A stretch of DNA of 64,000 nt from Cristatella mucedo (taxonomy: Eukaryota; Bryozoa; Phylactolaemata; Cristatellidae). Position numbers and translations under genes: made by a program. Positions 21,467 through 30,463 of this stretch are shown one piece after another (position 1 is the first letter of the stretch; every line of letters begins with the position of its first letter). The notes under the pieces were generated by a model. It was not told the origin of the DNA, did not search any database, and worked only from the letters and a program-made list of their open reading frames with translations. The stretch covers positions 976,501-1,040,500 of the forward strand of contig WPIO01000115.1 of assembly GCA_009760855.2 (NCBI GenBank). Reading direction: 5' to 3'.

Positions 21467-21597
21467 TTTTTCAAGCATGATTTTTTTTACCATTCACTTG
21501 CATTTCCCTTTGTAGCAAATTTAAAGCGCCTAGAAAGAGATTGTTATCTGAAGGCACTTTATCGAGTACATTAGTATTGTTATTTTTTTATTATTAC
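21467..21597 (+). mobile_element. LINE-A 3' end only (about 130 bp)
   Basis: Contains TTTTTCAAGCATGATTTTTT, the hairpin region AAAGCGCCTAGAAAGAG...GGCACTTTATCGAG, and a tail rich in ATT. It lies between the retropepsin fragment and a LINE-B 3' region in opposite orientation. Confidence 0.85.
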
Positions 21598-21955
21598 TAA
21601 CAGACTTCGTCTCATGCAACAAAGAGAAAATGTGGAACAAAGCAGAGTCAGGAGAGCAGTTGAGATAGTGGGTAGCATTGAAGTAGCAGCTCAGGACCGC
21701 TGAAAAGGATGTGCCACAGTCGGCAGCAGGAGAGTAGTTGTCGTTGCATAATAATTATGGAAGTGAGTTCCACAGTCTAGGACCTGTTGAGCTAAAGCCT
21801 CTGTCGCCAACTGTATTTAAGCAGAGGAATGGGACAGCTAATTTATTGTCTACACAGGACCTGAGGGCATGAACAGGCTGGAACTGATGCAGCAGTTCAG
21901 CTAGGTACGAAGGAGCCAAGGCGTGGCCGGCCTTGTGGTTCAGTGTAAGAGTTTT
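21598..21955 (-). mobile_element. LINE-B C-terminal/3' segment fused to LINE-A
   Basis: The sequence follows LINE-B minus copies (AGACTTCGTCTCATGCAAC, GTCGGCAGCAGGAGAGTAG, CTGTCGCCAACTGTATTTAAG). Near 21955 it switches to LINE-A at AGAGTTTTGCAG|TAGCTGTAATCGCC without intervening bases. Minus-strand residues [21 protein letters not shown] belong to LINE-B. The last ~125 bases of the LINE-B 3' end are absent. Confidence 0.8.
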
Positions 21956-23364
21956 GCAGTAGCTGTAATCGCCTGACTGCACATGCCGGTAGGCCGGCAA
22001 GCAGTGACTTACACAAGTCAAGACGCGTTGTCAGAAATGCATGGACCTACTTAGATGTGGTATACTTATCTATGCAAGCTTTAATTTTTGCAAGGTTGTG
22101 TAGCTGCAAGTAATCTGACTTGACTGTGGAGCTGATGTGGTCGTTTAACGACAGGTCACTTTGGGACATGACACCTAGATTTTGAGCTGATTCAAGAGGG
22201 GTTATGATGGCTGAGCCAATGTGAGCCTCAGTATTTCAAATTTCTGAATCAGACTGGGTCTGCCATAATTACGTAGTTTTATCACTGTGCAGTTTTAGAA
22301 AATTTGCCGCCATGTGAGGATGTCATCAATTTATGCTTCAAGTGAGTTGAGAAAATTCGAGGTGCTTCAAGGCCTACAGAGATCAAAGCAAATGAACAAC
22401 TGAGCGTCATCCACACAAAATTGAAAGCCTGGATTGAGCTTGGCTCTCACATCAATCAGGGAGAGTGTATTAACCGCAAAAAGAACTTGACTTAGCACAA
22501 ACTCCTGAGGTATACCAAATTTCAGAGGTACATCGGATGGTTTTTTTCCATTTATGTCAATACTCTGGAGTCTCCCAATGAGATAGGAGCTGAATCATTG
22601 CAGAGCAGAGCCTGTGATCCCCAGGCGAGACGGGAGGCACTCAAGTAGAACTTCGTGATAAATAGTATCTAATGCTGCCTTAAGATCGAGCAAAACGAGT
22701 AGACACACACTACCTAAGTAGAAATTCCTAAGAAGGTCATTGTACAGTCTAACTAATGCTGACTCTGTGGAATGAGTAGCTCTAAAGCCAGAGTTGAACT
22801 TACTAGCTAAGGTTTGTAGTTTCGAGGTATGAGTGTAGCTGGTTCGCCACGACCGGTTTCAGTGTCTGTGATAGAAATGATAGATGGAGACGGAGCGGAA
22901 GTTACTCAAGTTCTCTTGGACTAGACTTGGTTTTATAAAGAAGCGGCCTGACTCCATCTTTTTTGAAAGGTGTTGGGAAGGGCCATGAGGCTACTCACTT
23001 ATTATTGATGTTAGTTATGAATGGCAGTAGCAGATCCATGCAACGTAGGAATAGGACAATTGGAATAAGATCTAAAGAACTTGTTGTCTTTGATTTGAAT
23101 ATAAACTGCATGATGAGATCACTAGTGACCTGCTTCAACGTATACATTGAGGTGAAGCCAGGAAACAGGAAACCGCATTTTAGGGAGGGTGTTGTATTTG
23201 CGGTGATGGACTCCCTGATCTTGTCGATATCTTACACAAAACAATCGAGAGAAGTGATCGGCTAGATCATCCTAAGGATCATCAGGTAAGGAGCCAATCT
23301 GGGATCGGTTGAGGGGACGTTTGATTGCCGACATCAGCATTTTTGGATTGGGCATCTGTGATTT
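21956..23364 (-). mobile_element. Host LINE-A of the nested stack, part 1 (RT)
   Basis: RT C-terminus and core of LINE-A in minus orientation, stop-ridden. It ends at GTGATTT (23358-23364), which is repeated at 24626-24632 on the other side of the inserted LINE-A. This is the 3'-ward part of an old LINE-A whose remaining parts are 24626-25441 and 29826-30460. Confidence 0.85.
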
Positions 23365-24625
23365 AGTGATAATAATAATAATATTAATTCACTTGATAAA
23401 GCACCCTCAGAGAACTTAATCTCTCTCTAGGCGCTTTACATTTGCTGTAGAGTGAAAAGCAATTGAATGGTAAGTAAAATCATGCTTGAAAAACAAACGA
23501 TATGAATAATATGTTTAGGGTGACATGCACAGGGTCAGCATGCAAATGTGGTTAGTGGCAGCAGCACAGTGTCAGCACGCTTAAGCACATCAAAGACGAA
23601 TCACAGGGACCCACTCAATGATGTCCTAAATAGGTGTGTTTTTAGGTTCCTTTTAAATGTGGTCAGGTCAGGGGATGTTTTGACGCAGGTCGGAAGAGAG
23701 TTCTAGGCTTTGGGAGCATATGAACTAAATGCATGGTCTCCAAAGGATTTAAGGTTTGTATGAGGTATTTCTAGACTGTTGGATTCCGATAAAGGGGTGG
23801 TACCATGCTTGGCCTGATGGGGTAGTATATCTGACAGATAGGCTGGAGCCATAGAATGAAAGGACCTGAAAGTGAGCGACAAAACCTTGAAGTCAATCCA
23901 TTGCTTGACTGGTAGCCAGTGCAGGTCGGCGAGAAGTGGAGTAATGTGGCAACTGCGACGCTCACGACAGACAAGTCTAGCTGCAGAGTTTCGCACAAGC
24001 TGCAATCGCCTGATCGCACATGCTGGTAGGCCAGTAAGCAGTGAGTTGCAGAAGTCGAGACGGGATGTCACGAATGCATGAACTAAATTGGACGTGGTAT
24101 CTTTATCTAAACAAGCACGAATTTCAGCAATGTTATGAAGCTGAAAATAGGCGGATTTGACTGTGGAGCTGATATGGTCGTCTAACGAGAGGTCGCTTTG
24201 GAATATGACACCTTGATTCCGAGCTGATTCGACAGGAGATTCGCTGGCAGAGTCAGTTTTGAGAGTCAGCCTTTCCAATCTCTAGATAACACGGGGTTTG
24301 CCCATAACTAGTAAGTTAGTTTTATCATCGTTAAGTTTTAGAAAATTTGCTGCCATCCATGTTCAGATGTCATCAATGCATGCAGCTAGTGAGTTGAGAG
24401 AATTTGAGGTGCTCGAAAGCTGGAAGGGATCAAAGCAAAGGTACAACTGAGTGTCATCCGCATAGAAGTGAAAGCCTAGATTGTGCTTTGCAATCACATC
24501 AGCAAGAGGCAGAGTTTACACCGTGAAAAGAACCGGACCTAGGACTGAGCCCTGAGGTACTCCATTTTTCAGAGGTACTTCAGATAATCTTTGTACATTC
24601 ACGTCAATACTCAGGAGAAAAAGTA
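23365..24625 (-). mobile_element. LINE-A insertion, 5'-truncated, with 7 bp target duplication
   Basis: It starts with a clean ATAATAATAATA-type tail and hairpin (AAAGCACC.../GGCGCTTT) and has an almost intact RT C-terminal frame. It stops in the RT palm (ACGTCAATACTCAGGAG). Flanking GTGATTT at 23358-23364 and 24626-24632 marks the target. Older LINE-A sequence is continuous across the insertion. It is one of the least decayed LINE-A copies in the window. Confidence 0.9.
23703..24278 (-). pseudogene. LINE-A RT C-terminal open frame (191 aa)
   Basis: An open frame covers the RT thumb and the C-terminal domain of this family. Landmarks are SLDDHISSTVKSAYFQLHNI near the start, DTTSNLVHAFVTSRLDFCNS, SCHITPLLADLHWLPVKQ, FHSMAPAYLSDILPHQAKH and a terminal SYAPKA. 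It lacks the palm with the catalytic aspartates, lost by 5' truncation. It is a good reference for family consensus but not a functional enzyme. Confidence 0.9.
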
Positions 24626-25441
24626 GTGATTTCATAGAGGCTATACTTGGCTGTTGCTAAGATTGATTGGTGCGACTTGCAGTAGTGTTCATATGCCGGT
24701 CTAAGGAGAGTCAGTACTGATCTGCAGTATGCTTTTTCAAGCTAGGACTTAGTGGACCTGGATAGTTTAAGTCCTGTTACAAAGCAGAGGCCGTCTGGGC
24801 AAGGGCACATAGTGTGCTTAGTTGGAGGGGAAAACTCGTCGAGCGTGTCAGCTAGTGTCGCGTTGTAGCTATCTACCAATGATGACAGATCAGAGGGAGG
24901 ACAGAGAAACAGAGGCGGAGCAGATATTCTCGCACGGACAGCACAGACGTCAAGCGTCTTGAGGTTTCTTAATTCGCAGTTTATTTTAGAGTAAGAGGTG
25001 GGCACACACTCTAGGTTGAATGAGATCTGGAAATGGTCAGTTAAGCAGGATTAGGTAATAATCGGTCATAAAAAATGCTGTTGAATGAGAAAATCTTGTC
25101 GAGTGTGTGACCCTTGATGACAGTAGTTGCCATGCACATGAGCCACAAGAGACAACGAGTCAGTCTACGCACTAAATTCAGTGCTAAATGTGTCATACAA
25201 GTTATTGAAGTGAACTTTGAAATCAACTATAACGACGAAGGGTCAATTTCTCGCAAACAAAATCAAAATAAGATTGGATAAATCTTTGAGGAAACAGGAT
25301 TCTGTAGCTGGTGGGCGACAGATTACTGCCATTATCGGTAGCTTGTTTTCGGGTAAGAGCAAGACAATTGATTCAAAGACTGCTTCGTGGGTACTGCGAA
25401 TGGGTTTAAGTTAAATCTTTAGTGCAAGATAACAGCAACTC
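24626..25441 (-). mobile_element. Host LINE-A of the nested stack, part 2 (EN-RT linker and EN)
   Basis: Minus-strand residues DLSSLVDSYNATLADTLDEF and LYDTFSTEFSA...DSLSLVAHVHG belong to the linker and EN end. Frames carry stops. The sequence breaks at ...GCAACTC (25441), where the Gypsy LTR begins, and resumes at 29826. Confidence 0.85.
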
Positions 25442-25773
25442 TGTATGGGTCGTCTCCAGCTTAGCCCCGGAAGGTTGACGAGTGCCTATGAGGTGCAGCA
25501 AGCACCGATAGGAAAAAGGAGTCACTGACCTCTCTACAAGATAAAATCAATCAAATTCACGGGCAGTACAGTCCGCGAGCCGGAGACGGACGAAACGTAC
25601 ACTCGTGACTCCGGGAGTTGAACAAGAGAGTGGTGGGAAAAGATTGCATCACTGGGTGGCCATTCAGGCAAGATTCCACCCAATAAGTGGTAGGTTCCCG
25701 GCTGCAGAGACGTTATGCACTCCTGCCCTGTCAGGCGAGGGCGGGGCAACATGGTGGGGATGCTAGGCCCACA
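25442..25773 (-). repeat. 3' LTR of the Gypsy element
   Basis: TGTATGGGTCGTCTCC at the left border and GGATGCTAGGCCCACA at the right border. It aligns over its whole length to 29494-29825 with substitutions and a few small indels. Confidence 0.95.
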
Positions 25774-25784
25774 AAAGCTCCCCT
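25774..25784 (-). other. Polypurine tract of the Gypsy element
   Basis: Minus-strand AGGGGAGCTTT directly precedes the 3' LTR, the expected place for the plus-strand primer. It is short and slightly interrupted. Confidence 0.6.
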
Positions 25785-25786
25785 AG

Positions 25787-26065
25787 TCACTTGGCTGAAA
25801 CCAACGTGACGACATCAAACGATATAATCCGCAAAACGGGCGGAAAGCATATGCGGCGCCCGAACCGAGTTTCGTTTGCCAGAGGCAAAGTAGTGGGATC
25901 CGGAGGCTCTGACGAAGGTGATTGCCCTAAAGTTGGCGTAGGTGATGTCCTCGGAGATGGTGCAGTGGACGGAGATTTCTGCGATGATGTGGGTGTCCCA
26001 GCTGCCTCTTCAATTTGGCTGTCCTCGACGTATGCGGGCTTCAGCCGGTTGATTGAGAGATCCAT
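25787..26065 (-). pseudogene. Gypsy Pol C-terminal tail (Pro/Ser/Thr-rich)
   Basis: Residues MDLSINRLKPAYVED continue the module after integrase. A low-complexity SPSTAPSPRTSPTPT segment follows, then ETRFGRRICFPP, a basic end motif typical of Mag/CsRn1-like Gypsy elements. The frame stops at 25787, 13 bases from the LTR. Confidence 0.8.
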
Positions 26066-26830
26066 TCGGCGGCCGGCGACGTTAACGAAAAAATGTTTTC
26101 TGCCCGTTCAAACACAATGTATGGGCCGTCGTAGGGTGGCTGAAGTTTATCTTCGAGCAGTATCATGGCCTACAAAAACCTTGGCTCAATGCTGCAGGTC
26201 GTCAGGAACGTATGATGGGCGGGCCGAATTTCAAGTGGGTACAGCTTGGAGGGGGTGCATGTGTTCGATGAGGGTCGTGACAAATAGTGCTACGTTTGAG
26301 CTGTCGGCCGGTGCCTCAGGCGCACTGAAAAAACCACCAGGCAAACGAAGGGTCCCCCAGTACACTAGCTCAGCTGCTGAGCGGCCAATGTGGCGCTTTT
26401 CTGCAGTGCGGATTCCGAGGACCACGAGAGGCAGCGCCATGAGTGCTGCCTTGAGCTGCTGTTGCAGGTGCTCTACCATGCCGTTAGCGGCCGGGTGGTA
26501 AGCCGCAGTTCGTACAAGCCGTATTCCCATGACCTTCATGGGTTCGAGCCACAGGAATGACTCATATTGCCCTCTTCGATCGGAAGTGAGCAACCCAGGG
26601 ACTTGGTAGCTTGATATCCAACCGTTGACAAATGCTTGTGAGACGTTGGACGCAGAAATGTTAGTCAGAAGAAACGCTTCAGGCCAGTGTGCGAAACGGT
26701 CGACGACCGTAAGTTAATCGGTCGCACCGTCGGAGTGGGGTAGAGGGCCTGACGAGGTCAACTCGGACATGACTGAATCGACGTGATGAGGTGGGAAACT
26801 GTCCAATGGGCGTCGAAGTGTGTCGAGCTA
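26060..26830 (-). pseudogene. Gypsy integrase remnant with GPY/F-type module
   Basis: The core shows VVDRFAHWPEAF in one frame. A 120-residue frame (26593-26231) follows with LTSDRRGQYESFLW (second catalytic Asp), then TAAYHPAANGMVEHLQQQLK (catalytic Glu). Downstream, PPYDGPYIVFERAE is the GPY-type motif. At least two frame changes and several stops separate the blocks. The enzyme would join element DNA to target DNA. Confidence 0.88.
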
Positions 26831-27249
26831 CTTTCGAGCGTTAGCGTGCGATGCAGGTTCGGGCCTAAGAGTGAACGTGGGAATGCATATTCGGCCTCAC
26901 AAACCACGATGCAATCAAACACAGTGTAGCTCATATTCCTGGGTGTGTGAGTCGTGCAATTTGTTGAAGATTTGTCGACGGAAGGCAGCAGGCACGTTTG
27001 GGCGGTCGGGGCCGGTAGAGCGGCCATTAAAATGGTTCACTGTGACACAGTTATTGGAACCGGTTGAAGGTGCAGGGAAGTAGTTGGTGCTGCGATGATT
27101 TCGGGCTCTTTCGCGGCGGCGAACTCACTGTAATCGATAGGACGGTCGTTCGTATTAAAAACAGCGTCAGCTCGTGAAAGTGCGTCGGCAACTCAATTCT
27201 CAGAACCCTTCAAGCAGTGGATGGCGGTAGTGAATTTGGAGATGAAAGC

Positions 27250-28600
27250 AAAAAGCGAAGTGTTGCCGCTGCCTAGGTGTGAAAAGATCGGATAATAAAA
27301 CGATTTCGTATACGATCAGGCAATGATCAGGGAGCACCGAGTAAGCCCGGCCTTCCACAAAGTAGCAGAGATTTCGGATCGCTGAGTAAATAGCAAGACG
27401 CTCTCGGTCGAAAGTCGAGTTTCGAGACTCCTCGGGTGAGAGTGTTCTATTGAAAAACCCTAACGGTTTTCACGCCCGTCTAGTAGCTGTTGCAGAGCGG
27501 CGCTGATAGCAGTGTCAGTGGCGTCACTCGCGATTGAAATCGGTGCGTTGGGCACCGGATGGCCGTGCAGTGGTGACTCGGTCAACGAAACTTTGCTGCG
27601 CTCGAAGGCGGCTGTGTCCACTCTCGATCACGTGAGGTTTGCGTCGGCTTTTGGGCTGGTCGGGAGGAGTGGATGAGCGGCGCCGGCAAGCTAGCACATC
27701 TCGGGATGAATTGGCTGTACAAATTGACCATGCCTAGGTAGCGACGCAGTTTTCGTGCTGTATCGGGGCGAGGGAAACAAACGATCGACTCGACTTTTGA
27801 TACCTGTGGTCAGACGCCCCCCGAGGATACATGGTGTCCAGGGTAATCAAGTGATGGAACACCGAAGACTAGAGGGATTTATGATTACCCCATATTCCTC
27901 AATGCGACGGAAGATTGTTTCCAGGTTCGTGGCGTTCTTGGATTCGCTGACAGACCCAATTCAAAAATCGTCCAGGAACAAATAACAGAAACTAAGCCCT
28001 CGAGTTACGTGGTCGATGAAACGTTGAAAGGTCCGAGCAGCATTCCTGAGGCCAAAACTCATTCGCTTGAATTGAAACAGCCCGAACGGCTTCATCATGG
28101 TGGTTTTGGGGACGTCATCGGGATGGATGGGTATTGAATGATAGGCTCGCACGAGGTCAATTTTAGAGAAAACCACCTTGCCATGTAGAGCAGATGCGAA
28201 ATCGTTTAGCAGTGGTACAGGGTAATAGCCGAGCTTGGTGATGCGATTCAAAGCACATTAGTCACAGCAAGGGCGCCAGTCTCCTTACTTTTTGGGTACG
28301 AGGTGGAGAGGACTGCCGTGCTGGCTCTCAGATGGCTCTATTATTCCCAGCTGCAGCATATGCTCGAATTCCACACGAGCTGCTCTGAGGTGGTCTGGAG
28401 CCAGGCGTCGAAGGCGTGAGTGGGCAGGCTCGTGGCGACGTGGTGGCGAACTGAATGCTGGACTGGTGCATAATGGTTTCCGGGTTGCCTCATGCTTGGG
28501 AATCGGCGAAGCACAGCAGCGTAGTCGGCCCATAGAGTCAAAGGGATGCAGCAGAGATGATAAGGTGTAATCGACGAAGTAAGCTCGCACCTCTTTCCAA
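27250..28600 (-). pseudogene. Gypsy reverse transcriptase and RNase H remnant
   Basis: Landmarks in order on the minus strand: ARVEFEHMLQLGIIEPSESQ and SPLHLVPKK; after a stop, YPVPLLNDFASALHGKVVFS and PFGLFQFKRMSFGLRNAART; then the catalytic block as CYLFLDDF, with both aspartates kept, and a stop. The thumb/connection follows in other frames. The RNase H region has STFDRERLAIYSAIRN and FVEGR (about 27350-27450). Frameshifts and stops are frequent. Confidence 0.92.
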
Positions 28601-28639
28601 GCTGAATGTGACCGTTGTATCGTGAGCTTTGCTCACGGT

Positions 28640-28860
28640 CCATTATTAGCACGAAATGAGCGAGGAAATCGGAGCCGATGAGAGGGTACGAAAAATCGGC
28701 TACAGAAAAGACCAAAGAGAGGCTCCGTCGAATACTTGGCTCAAGTTGAGGAATCGAGAGCCGTATACTGCAATTAAACAGCCATTGGCAGCCAGTAGAT
28801 GAGACAGGGCAGGGTGTAGCCTCTCGGGCTGAGGCTGACCTAGCGGCTAATAGAGGCAGC
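28640..28860 (-). pseudogene. Gypsy protease C-terminal half; catalytic Asp segment missing
   Basis: LLAANGCLIAVYGSRFLNLS and then, in the next frame, VADFSYPLIGSDFLAHFVLI match the second half of a Gypsy retropepsin. The D-T/S-G catalytic stretch expected upstream is absent. Gag sequence joins directly, so nucleocapsid and the protease N-terminus are deleted. Confidence 0.8.
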
Positions 28861-29390
28861 GTCTTCGAGAACGTTATGGTGGCTGATGGTGTAACGGCGG
28901 CTAGGTAACGAGCCGAGGCTTCGAGCATGCGGTCAGCAATTTCCGCTAGCGTGCTAAGGCTGAGTGTGGCGTAGCAACCCGATAAAACCATCCGGACATC
29001 GGCCGGTAGGTGCTGCCGGAACAGTTCATGCCAAAGGGCTTCACCGAACCGGTCACTTTCATCGCCTAGCAGCTGCCGTAAATGCCGGAGGAACTGACTC
29101 AGCGTTCGATTGCCGAGCGGCTCACCTTCGAGAAGCCGATGCAGACGCATCTGCTCAGAAACTGAACACCGTTGTATTATGGCCTCACCCAGTCGATCGT
29201 AGGGGTCCTCATCGGGGGGGGGGGGGTTTGTTATGAGGTCGCGAAGCTCGTAAATCGTCGGCTCGCCTATTTCGGCCAGCATCAGGTGGAACTTAGTTTT
29301 CTGGTCCAAAATGTTTAAAAAAGTTAAAATGCGACTCGACGTGGGCTAGCCAAAGCACCTGGTTGCTTCACAGAAATTCAGCCTACTTCA
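28860..29390 (-). pseudogene. Gypsy gag remnant
   Basis: The capsid-like region of Mag/CsRn1-type Gypsy gag. LWLAHVESHFNFF appears in one frame near 29350. After a frameshift come QKTKFHLMLAEIG, DLITNPPPPDEDPYDRLGEA, SQFLRHLRQLLGDE, LWHELFRQHLPADVR and LAEIADRMLEAS. The long frame (29309-28341) covers gag and runs through the protease remnant. No CCHC zinc knuckle is present. A run of 14 C on the coding strand encodes the prolines. Confidence 0.88.
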
Positions 29391-29482
29391 CATGGCGATA
29401 GGAATCCGCAGTGCCACTTTCAGGCTTAAGCCAAAGCGATAGTTCAGCGTAAGAATACATATCGTGTTCGTATCAACATAAA

Positions 29483-29490
29483 GGTCACCA
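29483..29490 (-). other. Primer-binding site of the Gypsy element
   Basis: Minus-strand TGGTGACC starts 3 bases after the 5' LTR. It is complementary to a tRNA acceptor end GGTCACCA, which some tRNA-Trp molecules have. Only 8 bases match what I would expect, so the primer identity is inferred. Confidence 0.6.
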
Positions 29491-29493
29491 ATT

Positions 29494-29825
29494 TGTAGGG
29501 GTCGTCTCCAGCTTAGCACCCGGAAGGTTGACAAGCTCGTACGAGGTGCAGCAAACACCTATAGCAAAAGGAGTCACTGACCTCTCTGCAAGATGTTCTC
29601 GATCAAATTCACGGGCCGTACAGTCCGCGAACCGGAGACGGATGATACGTCCACTCGCGACTCCGGGAGTTAAACAAGAGAGTGGCGGAATAAGATTGCA
29701 TCCCTGGGTTGCCATTCAGGCAAGTCTCCATCCAGTCAGTGGTAGGCTATCGGCCGGAGAGGCGTTATGCACTCATGTCCTATAAGGCTAGGGCGGGGCA
29801 ACATGGTGGTGATGCTATGCCCACA
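29494..29825 (-). repeat. 5' LTR of the Gypsy element
   Basis: TGTAGGGGTCGTCTCC at the left border and GTGATGCTATGCCCACA at the right, followed by the duplicated ACTC. It has the same length as the other LTR. Confidence 0.95.
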
Positions 29826-30460
29826 ACTCCACCTCCAGTTTCGATTTATGTAGGAGTGTGAAAGAATAAGAAACCAGTCGGGGTTGCGTCTCGAATTATC
29901 GGAGAGTTTATTGATTTCAGCCAAGTTTCAGTTATGTCAAGCAGGTCAATACCATTTTCAGAAATATGGTTGCTTATAACCAGAGGTTCATTGCACGTTG
30001 AGTAAGGATGGCAAGTGTTAAGTTTGGCCGATGGAGTTATAACAGGTCCGAGGACCACTAAATTAGAGAGATTCACAGTGAAGCATGTGGGGGAGAGTGA
30101 TGAGCGGTCCGAAATAATGCAAGCAATACCAGAAGTGTGGGTACTCAGCTTCCAGTTCCCGCCTAACGAGCAGCTTCTGAGCAGGTGCTTCTTGCCAAAG
30201 TAGGGGCTCAGGGGTGCTTTCCTTTTGTTAATGCATAGTTCACGAATCTTAGCAACATAATTGATATCTGGGAATGCATCTGATCTACAATGACGTAGCG
30301 ATAGCAGCTGCTGACGATCATAACTAACGTGTAGGTTAATATCGGCCGGCGTAGCAAAGGCAGCCACAGGTGGGAGAGACCCAGCATCCCGAAGTGATTA
30401 GGGTTTAGATATCCATAGGCACGTAATTTCTTATGCACTATGGTCAACAACAATCTGATT
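29826..30460 (-). mobile_element. Host LINE-A of the nested stack, part 3 (5' region and EN start)
   Basis: The continuation of 24626-25441 beyond the LTR element. It contains the LINE-A leader region and the start of EN. LINE-A similarity ends near 30460, where another, older LINE-A begins. Confidence 0.85.
29846..30367 (-). pseudogene. LINE-A ORF2 N-terminus with EN start (173 aa frame)
   Basis: The C-terminal part of the frame reads EPLVISNHISENGIDLLDI then TETWLK, the EN motif with the catalytic Glu. This is typical of APE-like endonucleases of L2/CR1 LINEs. The upstream ~110 residues hold a family-specific region (SLSPTCFTVNLSNLVVLGP), also found at 36.0 kb on the plus strand. The frame is broken by the Gypsy insertion just after TPTGFLFFHTPT. 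Confidence 0.85.
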
Positions 30461-30463
30461 AAT

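Larger units (their letters stand above)
25442..29825 (-). mobile_element. Ty3/Gypsy LTR retrotransposon, complete in structure, coding-dead
   Basis: Two 332 bp LTRs flank a 3.7 kb interior. They begin TGTGGGC and end with TACA on the minus strand. Order on the minus strand: 5' LTR, primer-binding site, gag, protease, RT, RNase H, integrase, GPY/F-type module, proline/serine-rich tail, polypurine tract, 3' LTR. The 4 bp ACTC precedes (25438-25441) and follows (29826-29829) the element as target duplication. Frameshifts and stops occur in all domains. LTRs differ at roughly 12-15% of positions by eye, so the insertion is old. The element splits a LINE-A endonuclease region. Confidence 0.95.

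Noticed and set aside
25791-26501. 236-residue plus-strand frame opposite the Gypsy integrase
   Set aside because: It lies antisense to a clear integrase and Pol tail; the coding signal is on the minus strand.
28964-29236. 90-residue plus-strand frame over the gag region
   Set aside because: Shadow of gag, which has clear family motifs on the minus strand.
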